Assembly: GCA_016458225.1 (NCBI GenBank)
Contig: JAEMGR010000026.1
Location: 1 to 64,000, forward strand
Source: Myxococcaceae bacterium JPH2
GTDB lineage: Bacteria > Myxococcota > Myxococcia > Myxococcales > Myxococcaceae
Direction: 5' to 3'
Length of the DNA stretch: 64,000 bases
Below, one piece after another: positions 50,820-61,016 of the stretch (position 1 is its first letter; every line of letters starts with the position of its first letter). The notes under the pieces were generated by a model, which was not told the origin of the DNA, did no database searches, and worked only from the letters and a program-made list of their open reading frames with translations. The position numbers were made by a program, and so were the translations under genes.

Positions 50820-51794
50820 ATGGCCCTGCTTCCCATGCCCCGGTTTCACGAGGACGCGCGCGTCAGCCAGCTCTACCTGGAGCGCGCCGCCGAGGTCGCC
50901 GAGGAGGCTCGGCGTTACGCGGCCGAGCACCGCATCCGGCCCGCGCGCGAAGACACATTGCGCATCGCCGCGTTCGGTATCGACGCGCAGGTGGCGTTCT
51001 GCACCCCGGGCGCGAGCCTCTTCGTTCCCGGCGCCGTCGAGGACACGCAGCGGACGCTGCGGTGGTTGCATGGCCATTTGGATCGACTCACGGCGCTGGT
51101 GTTCTCGCTCGACACGCATCGCGCCTTCCAAATCTTCCATCCCGCGTGGTGGCGCGATGCCCGAGGGCTTCCGCCACCGCCGTTGACGGTCATCACCGCG
51201 GACGCGGTGCGCGCGGGTGTCTGGACCGCCACGCGTCACCCCGAGGAGAGCCTCGCGTACTGCGAGCGGCTGGAGGCCAGCGGCCGGTACGTCCTCACCA
51301 TCTGGCCGTATCACGCGCTCTTGGGTGGGCAGAGCCACGGGCTCGTTCCCGCGATGTATGAGGCGAGCCTCTTCCATGCCCTCGTGCGCGACACGCCCAC
51401 GCACTTCGAGCTGAAGGGCGAGCATCCGCTCACGGAGAACTACTCCGTGCTGGCGCCTGAGGTGACGGAGGTGCGCGGCCAGAAGGTCGGCGAGTTCAAC
51501 ACGCGCCTCTTCGAGCACTTGATGTCGTTCGATCGCGTCTACGTCTTCGGGCAGGCCAAGTCCCACTGCGTGCTCTCCACGCTGCGGGACCTGCAGCAGC
51601 ACATCGAGCGCACGGCCCCCTCGAAGATGGGGCGCATCCACATCCTCGAGGACGCGATGAGTCCGGTGCCCGCGCCGCCGCTGGAGCCGCTGCCGCCCGC
51701 GCTCGACTTCCCGCGCGTGGCGGACGCGGCGGTGCGTGACTTCGCTCGGGCGGGCATGCGCGTGGTGCGCACCACGGATCCGCTGGACGTCTGA
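50820..51794 (+). CDS. pncA: Nicotinamidase (isochorismatase-fold amidohydrolase)
   Basis: 324 aa, longer than typical PncA (~200). Isochorismatase fold: catalytic Asp in FGIDAQVAFCTPG, HPAWWRDARG, TIWPYHALLGGQSHG (metal/Lys region) and nucleophile Cys in VFGQAKSHCVLSTLRDL. An N-terminal helix of ~45 residues and a longer C-terminus are extra. AAGGAGG ribosome site 8 bases before the ATG. Next to pncB, so conversion of nicotinamide to nicotinate is the likely job; the substrate could still be a related amide. Confidence 0.85.
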   Translation: MALLPMPRFHEDARVSQLYLERAAEVAEEARRYAAEHRIRPAREDTLRIAAFGIDAQVAFCTPGASLFVPGAVEDTQRTLRWLHGHLDRLTALVFSLDTHRAFQIFHPAWWRDARGLPPPPLTVITADAVRAGVWTATRHPEESLAYCERLEASGRYVLTIWPYHALLGGQSHGLVPAMYEASLFHALVRDTPTHFELKGEHPLTENYSVLAPEVTEVRGQKVGEFNTRLFEHLMSFDRVYVFGQAKSHCVLSTLRDLQQHIERTAPSKMGRIHILEDAMSPVPAPPLEPLPPALDFPRVADAAVRDFARAGMRVVRTTDPLDV

Positions 51795-51933
51795 GTCGCG
51801 CGCTGGAAAGCACGGTGCGCGTGACCTCGACTGCTCCAAGGCACGCGTGCCGCGAGTCTGCGAGTGACTCAGGCCGAGGCCGCGGGCATGTGACGTGGAC
51901 TGCTTCTCGGCACTTGCCCGTCTCGTGCTGGGC

Positions 51934-53046
51934 TCAGTGCCCGAGTCGTGTCGCGGCCCAGCGCGCGGCTGCCTCGCGCAGGATGCTCGCGGGGGGGGCC
52001 GTCGTCGTGGGCGCGGCGGACAGGTCCACGACCTGGTGGAACAGGGACGGGTTGAGTCCGTCCTCGCGTCGCACGGAGCCCGCGAAGAGCACCACCTGCG
52101 TGCCGTGCTCGCGCGCGAGCTGCGCCAGGGCTCCAGGGCCCTTGCCCAAGGAGGTCTGCCGATCGAACTGCCCTTCGCCCGTCAGCACCACGTCCGCGAG
52201 CAGCACGCGTCGCTCCAGGCCCAACGCTCGCGCGACCAGCTCATAGCCGGACACCAGCCGCCCTCCCGCCAGCGCTGCCAGCCCGTAGCCCAGGCCACCC
52301 GCCGCGCCCGCGCCCGCGCGCTGCGCAGGGCCTTCCCCGACGACCGCGGCGAGCCTCGCGAGCCCTGCCTCCAGCTCCTCCACGGCCGCCGCGTCCGCGC
52401 CCTTCTGCGGCCCGAACAGCCGCGCGGCACCATCGGGCCCCAGAAGCGGTGAACTCACGTCCGTGGCCACGAGCAGCTCCACTCGCCCGAGCGCCGGATG
52501 TCGCCCCGAGGCATCCACCCTCGACAGGTCCACCAGCGACGCTCCGCCGGGTCTCAGCGTTCGCCCCGCTGCGTCCAGGAAGCGATAGCCCAGCGCCTCC
52601 AACGCGCCCTTGCCGCCATCGGTGGTCGCGCTGCCGCCCAGTCCGACGATGAGCCGATCGCAGCCCGAGTCCAGCGCGGTGCGCATCAGCTCGCCCGTCC
52701 CATGGGTGCAGGCATTGCGCGCGTCACGCCCGGACGTGGGCACGAGGGACAGTCCCGAGGCCGCGGCCATCTCCACCACCGCCGTGCGCCCGTCATCCAG
52801 CAGCGCCCAGCTCGCCTCGACGGGCGTGCCCAGCGGGCCACGCACCACCACGCGGCGGCGCTCGCCTCGCGTGCCCTCCAGCAGCGCGTCCACCGTGCCG
52901 GGCCCGCCGTCCGCCAGCGGCGCGATGTCCAACACCACCTCGGGAGAGACGGAGCGCACGCCCTCGGCCATTGCGTTCGCGGCCTGCGCGGCGCGGAGGG
53001 TGCCTTTGAATTCCTGCGGGGCGACGAGCCAGCGGGGACGAATCAC
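51934..53046 (-). CDS. Glycerate kinase
   Basis: 370 aa of the GarK/GlxK family: phosphorylates glycerate with ATP. Seen: VAPQEFKGTLRAAQAANAMA, PLADGGPGTVDALL, RLIVGLGGSATTDGG (phosphate loop), GADAAAVEELE and DVVLTGEGQFDRQTSLGKGP. GTG 53046 starts the conserved N-terminus two bases after the stop of the YkgJ gene, so the two are co-transcribed. Which carbon of glycerate is phosphorylated is not visible. Confidence 0.9.
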   Translation of the reverse strand: MIRPRWLVAPQEFKGTLRAAQAANAMAEGVRSVSPEVVLDIAPLADGGPGTVDALLEGTRGERRRVVVRGPLGTPVEASWALLDDGRTAVVEMAAASGLSLVPTSGRDARNACTHGTGELMRTALDSGCDRLIVGLGGSATTDGGKGALEALGYRFLDAAGRTLRPGGASLVDLSRVDASGRHPALGRVELLVATDVSSPLLGPDGAARLFGPQKGADAAAVEELEAGLARLAAVVGEGPAQRAGAGAAGGLGYGLAALAGGRLVSGYELVARALGLERRVLLADVVLTGEGQFDRQTSLGKGPGALAQLAREHGTQVVLFAGSVRREDGLNPSLFHQVVDLSAAPTTTAPPASILREAAARWAATRLGH

Positions 53047-53048
53047 GG

Positions 53049-53531
53049 TCAGGGCGCCTGGGTCTGGGTTCGCGAATACCACTCGAGAATGGGACGCGGT
53101 CCGGTGAGCGCGGGCTCCATGCGTCGGGACACCCGCTCCAGCCGCTCCAGCATCGCGGCCACGGCCTCCGCGGGCTGCCGCGCGGGGCCCCGGATGCGCT
53201 CACAGAAGAACGTGCGACAGCCGAAGGGACGGTCCGCGTACACCGTGCAGCGAAGGCCCGCCGCATCCAGGAAGGGACAGCCACCATCGGCGCGGGGAGG
53301 CGGAAGCTCGCGGCCCGTCGTCAGCAGCTTCCACTCGGGCGCCCACAGCCAGGGTTGCCGCTGGGTGCGTGAGAGCTGACAGCACTCGCCGCTGGCCGGA
53401 CACGAGAACGGGGCATAGGCCGCATCCGCCTGCCGGTACACGGCGCGGACCTCGCGCAGCGCGCGGTCCCACGCCCGTGACCCGCCGGGGGGCGGCTCGC
53501 CATCATCCTCGTCCCAGTCTTGCTTCCACAT
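53049..53531 (-). CDS. YkgJ-family cysteine cluster protein
   Basis: 160 aa. Cys cluster spread as CPASGECCQL, GCPFLD, RCTVYADRPFGCRTFFC: a CxxxxxCC...C...C...C...C pattern that likely binds Zn or an Fe-S cluster. Short helical C-terminus. The family is widespread but its function is not known. ATG 53531; upstream of glycerate kinase on the same strand. Confidence 0.85.
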   Translation of the reverse strand: MWKQDWDEDDGEPPPGGSRAWDRALREVRAVYRQADAAYAPFSCPASGECCQLSRTQRQPWLWAPEWKLLTTGRELPPPRADGGCPFLDAAGLRCTVYADRPFGCRTFFCERIRGPARQPAEAVAAMLERLERVSRRMEPALTGPRPILEWYSRTQTQAP

Positions 53532-53591
53532 CGCTGGCCCGGTCTCTCACGTCGGGTCCCCGGAGGTCGACTCCATGGGTCGGCCCTGACT

Positions 53592-54878
<1,287 letters not shown>

Positions 54879-54955
54879 GACACTCCGGGGGGCGAGAGGG
54901 GGGAAGGGGAGGGCATGCGGTGGAACACCTCGCGCGGCGTATACTCGCAACCCGC

Positions 54956-55477
54956 GTGAGATACGAGTTGCTCCTGCAGACGATGACGCCCGGGACCGCC
55001 TATGACGCGGCGCGGGTGGATGCGCTCCTCGCCGAGCGCTCCGTGGTCCTCCGTCCCGACGGCCAGCGGGTGTGGCGCTTGCCCGACGGCGACGTGGAGG
55101 TGGGCGTGTTGCGCGAGGCCGGTCAGGTGGTCGCGACCGAGCTGCGCGTCCCGCTGTCCGAGCGCAGCGAGTTGATGCGCGCGACCGTGGTGGAGGCCGC
55201 CGCGCTGGCCGCCGCTGCGGGCGCCCGCTTGTTCGACCCCCAGCTCGGCCGAGCCCTGGAGGCGCAGGACGCGGGCCCGGTGGTGGAGCAGTACACGCGC
55301 ACGGCGCGCTACGCGGGCGAGGTGGCGGGGCTGCCCGAGGCCATCGGTGCCTCCTACGCGATGCCCGAGCCGCAGGGCTTCTCGCCCGGCACGCGCTTCC
55401 TGCTGTTCGCCATGGGCGCCTTCGTCGTCCTGTACTTCGTCGTGGGCGCGCTCATCGACCGGCTCAACGGCCGGTAG
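54956..55477 (+). CDS. Hypothetical protein with C-terminal membrane anchor
   Basis: 173 aa. Soluble N-terminal ~145 residues of mixed alpha/beta (VRYELLLQTMTPGTAYDAAR; GDVEVGVLREAGQVVATELR) and one C-terminal helix (FLLFAMGAFVVLYFVVGALI) suggesting a tail-anchored cytoplasmic protein. GTG start 54956. No family recognised. Divergent from rlmI. Confidence 0.7.
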   Translation: MRYELLLQTMTPGTAYDAARVDALLAERSVVLRPDGQRVWRLPDGDVEVGVLREAGQVVATELRVPLSERSELMRATVVEAAALAAAAGARLFDPQLGRALEAQDAGPVVEQYTRTARYAGEVAGLPEAIGASYAMPEPQGFSPGTRFLLFAMGAFVVLYFVVGALIDRLNGR

Positions 55478-55595
55478 TCCGCGCGTCCACCCGGCGTCCA
55501 AGTCGAGCGAGCGCGGTCCCACTCCGAGCGCGAGAGGACGTGCCGAGGCACGCATGGCGCGAGCACCTCCGCCGCCCTGGCATTAGGGTGGAGGT

Positions 55596-56138
55596 GTGAC
55601 CCGGTTTCTCATCGCCGCCTTCATCCTCGTCCCTGTTCTGGAGCTGTACCTGCTCGTCGTCATCGGGCGGCAGATCGGGCTCGTGCCGATGCTGCTCCTG
55701 CTCGTGTCCTCGGCGCTGGTGGGTGGCGTCGTCGCGCGGTGGAAGGCCCGACAGGTCTTCGATGGCTGGCGCGAGGCGGTCTCTCGTGGACGGATGCCGG
55801 AGGAAGGGCTGCTGAGCGGCGCGCTGGTGTTGCTGGGCGGCGCCTTGCTCATCGCTCCTGGAATCCTCACCGACATCGCGGGCGCGCTGCTCATGCTGCC
55901 GCCTGTGCGCCGCCTCGTGTCGAAGCGCGCGCGTCGCTCGCTGGAGCGTCACATCCGCGATGGCTCGCTCCGCGTGACGCAAGTTCGCGTGGGCATGCCC
56001 ACGGACTTCGAAGGCGACGCGCCCACGCCTTTTCCGGGGGAGCGCCCCATGTCCTTCCCTCGGAGTGAGTCAGGGCGTCGCGGCACCTCGGGAGAGGTCG
56101 ACGCCGAGTTCACCACGGACGCCGAGCCCCGGGGTTGA
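55596..56138 (+). CDS. fxsA: FxsA-family membrane protein
   Basis: 180 aa. Three to four membrane helices in the first ~105 residues with the FxsA signature (VPVLELYLLVVIGRQIG; VARWKARQVFDGWREAVSRG; GALLIAPGILTDIAGALLML). In E. coli FxsA eases phage T7 exclusion by F; its general role is unknown. The C-terminal ~75 residues are hydrophilic. GTG start preceded by GGTGGAGG. Its 3' end overlaps the convergent anti-sigma gene by 29 bp. Confidence 0.88.
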   Translation: MTRFLIAAFILVPVLELYLLVVIGRQIGLVPMLLLLVSSALVGGVVARWKARQVFDGWREAVSRGRMPEEGLLSGALVLLGGALLIAPGILTDIAGALLMLPPVRRLVSKRARRSLERHIRDGSLRVTQVRVGMPTDFEGDAPTPFPGERPMSFPRSESGRRGTSGEVDAEFTTDAEPRG

Positions 56139-57807
56139 CCGCTGGGCGCGGTCCCTCTGGAGCACGAGGCCACGGCGCGCCGGACGGAGTCACGCGAGGC
56201 GGGGTGGTGGCGGGGCGTCGGTCCTCGTTCGACGGGAGGGGCACGGCGGGTGGCGGAATCGCGGCCCGTGCCTCGGATGCATGGCGCCCGTTGGGGAACT
56301 CGCTCAGGTAGCGCCGGTACTCGTCCTCGGCGGAGGTCGAGTGTTGCCGCACCTTGAAGCAGCGCGCGCGCAGGTAGCGTGCCTGTTCGCGATGCTCCTC
56401 TCGAGGGCTGTGCTCGGCGATCTCCTGGAGTCCCACGAGGAAGCCCTCGCAGGTCCGGGTGATGGCGTGCACGCGCGCGTATCCGAGGAACCGCTCATCC
56501 GCGTCCGAGGCCATCAGTCCGCCAGGAATCAGGCCACCCAAGCCTCGCGACACTGGCGTGACCCGCGTCACAGGAGGTGGCTCCGAGGGCGCTGGGACCA
56601 GCGTGTTCAAGGCCACTGCGTTGCCAGCTCCAGGCGAAGCGGTGGAGGCCGCGGGATAAGGCTCGAACTCCTCCGTGGCCTCCGGAGCCTGGGGCGCTGA
56701 GTTCACCGCTGGGGACGGCTCCACCGGCGGGACCGGGACTGCCTGCGGAAGCGCCTGGGCCACGGGCGCTGAAGCAGGCTGCGGCTTCTCAAGCGCAGGC
56801 TTCGTCACGAGCGCATGCGGCGGAGGGAGTCCGGCCAGCTCGCGGAAGGCCAACTGGTCCTCGGCGGACAGCGCGCGACCTCGGGGTGACTGGCCATTCG
56901 CGCGGACATCGAAGCGCTCGCCCGCGCCGAGGAAGCGCGGCGGCTGGCCTTCCACCTCCACCCGCACGCGTCCCTCCAGCACCGCCACCGAGACGCCAGC
57001 GCGCGAGTGCTCGACAGAGAACACCGTGCCCACCACGTGCACGCGCAGGCCCGCCGACTCGACCGTGAAGCCACTTCGCGGCGCATGCGAGGCCTGCACC
57101 GCCAGCCGTCCCTCGCGCACCACGAGGTGCACGGCGTGGGGTTCGGCCTGGGCGAGCACGACGTCGCTTCCGCCAGACACGCGCACGCGGCTCGCGTCGG
57201 GCAGGCGCAGCAGCGCGGAGGACTTCCCAGGGGTGCGCACCGCCATGCCCGAGCGCAGGCGCATGCCCGGCGCCAGCGCGTGCTCCGTCGTGGGCGCTTG
57301 CCCCGGCTCATTCACCTCGCGCAGCAGCGCACCCGTGGCGCTCTCGGTCTCTGTCATCGCGACGGCGGTGGCGGGAATTGGATCCGGCACGCTCGGAGGC
57401 GGAGGCGGAGGACTGAGGGGCCGTTGCGAGGGCAGGGGCTCCGCTACGCGCACGGGCTTGGCGATGGGCGCCCCCGACGGCGCGCGATGCGGAAGCCACC
57501 ACAGCACCAGCGCGAGCAGACACGCGGCGCCCAGTGCCCAGGGAAGGCTCTGACTGTGCCAGCCAAACGAGGGTCGCGCGAGGCGCTTCGCCGCTTCCTC
57601 GCGCAGCGTCGTGTCCACGTGGGCCCACCGCACGGGCGGCATGGCCTCGCGAGCCTGCGTGAGCGCGGCGCGGGCCTCGTGGACCTGGGCGAGCGCCTGG
57701 GTGCAGTCGGCGCACTGCGCCACGTGCGCCTGCACCCGCGCGCGCTCGTCCGGAGGCAGCTCATCCGCGGCGAGCGCCCACAGCGCCTGCGTCTCATGGC
57801 GTCCCAT
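56110..57807 (-). CDS. FecR-type anti-sigma factor with zinc-finger domain
   Basis: 565 aa. N-terminal anti-sigma zinc finger (zf-HC2: RVQAHVAQCADCTQAL), one membrane helix (~88-106; LPWALGAACLLALVLWWL), Pro-rich stretch, FecR-like beta domain (~185-300; MAVRTPGKSSALLRLPDASR, GTVFSVEHSRAGVSVAVLEG), and a C-terminal periplasmic helical region with TPR-like pairs. It most likely holds the preceding ECF sigma factor at the membrane. ATG 57807 overlaps the sigma gene by 14 bp, the classical coupling. What signal it senses is unknown. Confidence 0.85.
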   Translation of the reverse strand: MGRHETQALWALAADELPPDERARVQAHVAQCADCTQALAQVHEARAALTQAREAMPPVRWAHVDTTLREEAAKRLARPSFGWHSQSLPWALGAACLLALVLWWLPHRAPSGAPIAKPVRVAEPLPSQRPLSPPPPPPSVPDPIPATAVAMTETESATGALLREVNEPGQAPTTEHALAPGMRLRSGMAVRTPGKSSALLRLPDASRVRVSGGSDVVLAQAEPHAVHLVVREGRLAVQASHAPRSGFTVESAGLRVHVVGTVFSVEHSRAGVSVAVLEGRVRVEVEGQPPRFLGAGERFDVRANGQSPRGRALSAEDQLAFRELAGLPPPHALVTKPALEKPQPASAPVAQALPQAVPVPPVEPSPAVNSAPQAPEATEEFEPYPAASTASPGAGNAVALNTLVPAPSEPPPVTRVTPVSRGLGGLIPGGLMASDADERFLGYARVHAITRTCEGFLVGLQEIAEHSPREEHREQARYLRARCFKVRQHSTSAEDEYRRYLSEFPNGRHASEARAAIPPPAVPLPSNEDRRPATTPPRVTPSGAPWPRAPEGPRPAVNPGARRPW

Positions 57808-58546
57808 GCGAGCCTCCGACGCGGCGGTTGTCGAGCTGGTGCTGCATGGCCTGGGTGAACTCCTGTCGGGCGTGGTGCAGGCGGCTGCGCACGGTGTTGA
57901 CCGAGCTTCCCACGGCCAGGGCAATCTCATCCGGGCTCATGCCGCACAGCTCGTGGTAGACGAAGACGATGCGCTTCTTGGGCTTGAGGCGCTCCAGCGC
58001 GGCCTCCACCAATCGCTGGGCCTGATGGCGCTCCGCGGCGCGCTCGGGGCTCTCGCCGGGGGAGATGGACTCGGGAGGCTCGGCGAACGGGTCCTCGGGA
58101 CGTCGCCGTTTCCAGCGCAGGTGGCTGAGCGCCACGTTGGCGCATACCCGATAGAAGAACGTCCGGAAGCGCGCCTCACCTCGGAAGCCCTTCACCGCCG
58201 TGAGCAGCCGCAGGTAGGCCTCCTGCAGCAGGTCCTCCACATCCACGCGATTGCCCACCAGGTGGCGCAGGGTGCGCGCCGCGTCCACCCGGGTGTGGGC
58301 GTAGAGCAGCTCGAACGCGGACGAGTCCCCCTCTTGAAGGCGGCGCACCCAGAGCTGGAGCTGGGCCTCGTCCGCGCTGGGCGGCGAGGTGGGGTCGTTT
58401 GGACCAGGGCGTGCCTCGGGCGCGCGGGTCGACAGCCGGGCGCGGGCTCCACGCAAGAACACCGGGGTTCCCCCCTCGGGGACGCGCCAGGTTGTGCTCC
58501 CGCTCAGAAGCACCCCGCCGTCCGTGTGAATGGTCCAGGTGGGCAC
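57794..58546 (-). CDS. ECF-type RNA polymerase sigma factor
   Basis: 250 aa. A ~60-residue extra N-terminus precedes sigma2 (FELLYAHTRVDAARTLRHLV; DVEDLLQEAYLRLLTAVKGF; FRTFFYRVCANVALSHLRW) and sigma4 (LKPKKRIVFVYHELCGMSPDEIA; VNTVRSRLHHARQEF). GTG start with GGAGGT five bases upstream. Overlaps its presumed FecR-type anti-sigma. Divergent from a Cys-rich lipoprotein 153 bp away, which is a candidate target or sensor partner. Confidence 0.9.
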   Translation of the reverse strand: MPTWTIHTDGGVLLSGSTTWRVPEGGTPVFLRGARARLSTRAPEARPGPNDPTSPPSADEAQLQLWVRRLQEGDSSAFELLYAHTRVDAARTLRHLVGNRVDVEDLLQEAYLRLLTAVKGFRGEARFRTFFYRVCANVALSHLRWKRRRPEDPFAEPPESISPGESPERAAERHQAQRLVEAALERLKPKKRIVFVYHELCGMSPDEIALAVGSSVNTVRSRLHHARQEFTQAMQHQLDNRRVGGSHGTP

Positions 58547-58586
58547 ACTACCTCCGAGTCCCTGGGTCTCCGGAGCGTGGAAAAGA

Positions 58587-58606
58587 GATCAAAAATAATT
58601 TTGATC
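58587..58606. promoter_or_regulatory. AT-rich inverted repeat between sigma factor and lipoprotein genes
   Basis: GATCAAAA-ATAA-TTTTGATC, perfect 8-bp arms, in the divergent spacer. It is far richer in A+T than the surroundings. It may be an operator or part of overlapping divergent promoters. Confidence 0.45.
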
Positions 58607-58699
58607 AATTCAGGGACATCCCGCGTCGAAGTAGGGCGAAACCGGAGAACCTGCCCGGTGGCCGGACCGGACCCCTTCTTGCTCCCGGAGTCCCCCTTG

Positions 58700-59890
58700 A
58701 TGCGGAACCCTTCCGCGCGCGGACCGTGGCTTGTGCCACTGCTCGCGCTGCTCTTTGCCCTTCCTGGCTGCATCGTCGATACCCGAGGCACCGACGATGA
58801 GTGGTGCCCGGACGACGGCTCGTCTTCCTCCACGTGCTTCGACTCTTCGGACTGTCGCGCCGGGCAGTACTGTCGCGCCGGCACGTGTCGCGAAATTCCG
58901 CCCAATGGGCAGACGTGCACGTTCTCCAAGGATTGTGGCTCGGGCAAGACGTGCATCAACGGCTACTGCAACCAGCCCTGCACCCGCAGCTCGGACTGCG
59001 GCGCCAACAGCTACTGCAAGGACAACTATTGCGAGTCGCTCCCCGTCATCTATGACGCGGGCACGCCCTCGCGCCCCGACGCGGGCACCAAGCCCGATGC
59101 CGGCACCAAGCCGGATGCGGGCACGTCGACGGACGCTGGCACTCCTCCCACGGATGCGGGCACTCCCACGTGTCGCCTGAACACGGATTGTGGCGCGGGC
59201 AACTACTGCATCAACAACCAGTGCTTCCAGGGCTGTGAGAAGGATTCGCAGTGCGCCGCCGCGGACATGTGTGTCTATGGCGTGTGCCGCCCGCGCCCGC
59301 CGGATCCGAACGCGTGCACGACCGGAGCGCAGTGCCCCGGAGGCAAGGACTGCGTCAACGGCCAGTGCCGCGCGCCGTGCGCCTCCACCACCGAGTGCCC
59401 GTCCGACTCGAAGTGCGAAATCGGATACTGCATGCCCATCCCGGCCAGCGGCACCTGCAAGGCCAACTGCGAGTGCCCCGCCGGCAATGTCTGCACCAAC
59501 GGCATCTGCAAGTCGCCGACGCCTCAGCCCGAGGAGGGCACGAAGTGCGCGGCCAACTGCGATTGCCCCTCGGGGGCGGTGTGCACCAACGGCTACTGCC
59601 GCATGCCCCCGGCGCCGGATGCGGGCACGGGCGGAGGCACCAGCTGCGAGGCCAACTGCGATTGTCCGTCGGGACAGGTGTGCGCCAAGGGCTATTGCAA
59701 GCCCGCGTCGCAGCCCGTGCCGGATGCGGGCACCGGCACCGTGTGCCGCGTGAACTGCGAGTGCCCCGCTGGCAACGTCTGCTCCAACGGCTTCTGCGCC
59801 CCGGTCAACCAGGGCAGCGGCAAGGCGTGCGTGGCCAACTGCGAGTGCCCGGCGGGCGAGCACTGCCAGGACAAGGTCTGCTGGCTGTAG
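58700..59890 (+). CDS. Cys-rich PDAGT-repeat lipoprotein
   Basis: 396 aa. Lipoprotein signal with lipobox FALPGC (Cys24). Mature part has many 6-8-Cys modules (CRAGQYCRAGTC; CECPAGNVCTNGIC; CDCPSGQVCAKGYC), interrupted by a PDAGT-rich low-complexity linker (~residues 122-155). This is typical of myxobacterial surface proteins, resembling EGF-like or dickkopf-type disulphide modules, and probably mediates contacts at the cell surface. GGAG 8 bases before ATG 58700. Likely co-regulated with the divergent ECF system. Confidence 0.85.
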   Translation: MRNPSARGPWLVPLLALLFALPGCIVDTRGTDDEWCPDDGSSSSTCFDSSDCRAGQYCRAGTCREIPPNGQTCTFSKDCGSGKTCINGYCNQPCTRSSDCGANSYCKDNYCESLPVIYDAGTPSRPDAGTKPDAGTKPDAGTSTDAGTPPTDAGTPTCRLNTDCGAGNYCINNQCFQGCEKDSQCAAADMCVYGVCRPRPPDPNACTTGAQCPGGKDCVNGQCRAPCASTTECPSDSKCEIGYCMPIPASGTCKANCECPAGNVCTNGICKSPTPQPEEGTKCAANCDCPSGAVCTNGYCRMPPAPDAGTGGGTSCEANCDCPSGQVCAKGYCKPASQPVPDAGTGTVCRVNCECPAGNVCSNGFCAPVNQGSGKACVANCECPAGEHCQDKVCWL

Positions 59891-59894
59891 TGCT

Positions 59895-60893
59895 TCAGCG
59901 CGAGGGGGCCACCATGCGCCAGCAGCGGTGGATCTCCTTGCGCTGGAAGTCCTCGGGGATGGAGCCGGGCGTGAGTTCCTCCACGTGCTGCATGTCGCGC
60001 GTGGCGGACTCCTTCAGCTCGAAGCCGAGGTAGTTGGTGGAGAAGTAGAGGACACCTCCGGGAGCCAGCACGGCCCGGAGGTGTTCCAGCATCCGCACGT
60101 GGTCGCGCTGCACGTCGAACGAGCCCGCCATCCGCTTGGACGTGGAGAACGACGGCGGATCGCACACCACCAAATCGAACTGCTCCGAGCCCTCGCGCGC
60201 CTGGGCCTCCAGCCACGCCTTCGCGTCGGCGCGGATGAGCACGTGTCGCGCGTCCGCCAGCTTGTTGAGCGCGAGGTTCTCCTCCGCCCAGTCGAGGTAC
60301 GTGTTGGACAGGTCCACCGTCACCGTGCTCCGCGCGCCACCCGCCGCGGCGTAGACAGTGAAGGCGCCCGTGTACGCGAACAGGTTCAGGACGCGCAGCC
60401 CCCGTGCCTCCGAGCGCACCCGCGCGCGCGTGTTGCGGTGGTCCATGAAGAGGCCGGTGTCCAGGTAGTCGCCCAGGTTCACCCAGAACTTCAGGCCCTG
60501 CTCCTCCACCGTGAAGCGCTCGCTGCCCTGGCCCACCCGGCCGTACTGCGAGCGGCCCCACGGCTGCGGCGTATGCGTCTTCACGCGGATCCGCTCGGCC
60601 GGAATGGCGAGCACCGCGGTGACGGCGGCGAGCACCTCCTCGCGCTGCGTCTCGGTGGTGCCGTCGCGCAGGGCCCGGCGGCGCGGGTACTCCACGACGT
60701 GCGCGTGGTCACCGTAGAGGTCCACCGCGTAGGGGTACTCGGGGACGTCGCGGTCGTAGACGCGGAAGGCGGTGAGGCCCTGGGCCTGGGCCCACTTGCG
60801 CAGCCGCTTGGCGTTCTTGCGCAGGCGGTTCTCGAACATCCCTCCCGATGAGGTTCCGGGGGTGGGCTCGCGGGGGTCGGTGGGCTGCGTCAT
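59895..60893 (-). CDS. RlmK-like class I SAM methyltransferase
   Basis: 332 aa. Starts with FENRLRKNAKRLRKWAQAQG, then YDRDVPEYPYAVDLYGD, GLKFWVNLGDYLDTGLFMDHR, SAM-binding VLNLFAYTGAFTVYAAAGG, catalytic VVCDPPSFS and APGGVLYFSTN. This equals the C-terminal (RlmK) half of E. coli RlmKL, which makes m7G2069 in 23S rRNA; here it is a stand-alone gene. ATG 60893. It ends 4 bp from the convergent lipoprotein gene. Confidence 0.85.
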   Translation of the reverse strand: MTQPTDPREPTPGTSSGGMFENRLRKNAKRLRKWAQAQGLTAFRVYDRDVPEYPYAVDLYGDHAHVVEYPRRRALRDGTTETQREEVLAAVTAVLAIPAERIRVKTHTPQPWGRSQYGRVGQGSERFTVEEQGLKFWVNLGDYLDTGLFMDHRNTRARVRSEARGLRVLNLFAYTGAFTVYAAAGGARSTVTVDLSNTYLDWAEENLALNKLADARHVLIRADAKAWLEAQAREGSEQFDLVVCDPPSFSTSKRMAGSFDVQRDHVRMLEHLRAVLAPGGVLYFSTNYLGFELKESATRDMQHVEELTPGSIPEDFQRKEIHRCWRMVAPSR

Positions 60894-61016
60894 GTCCTCG
60901 TGTCCTTCCTGTCCGGCCCCTCATTCCCGACTCGAAGACATCCGGCAAGCGCCGTGATGCTCCGCGCGCGACTTCCCATGGACGCCCAGGGGGCGAGCGA
61001 GGGAGAAATGTGGCCC

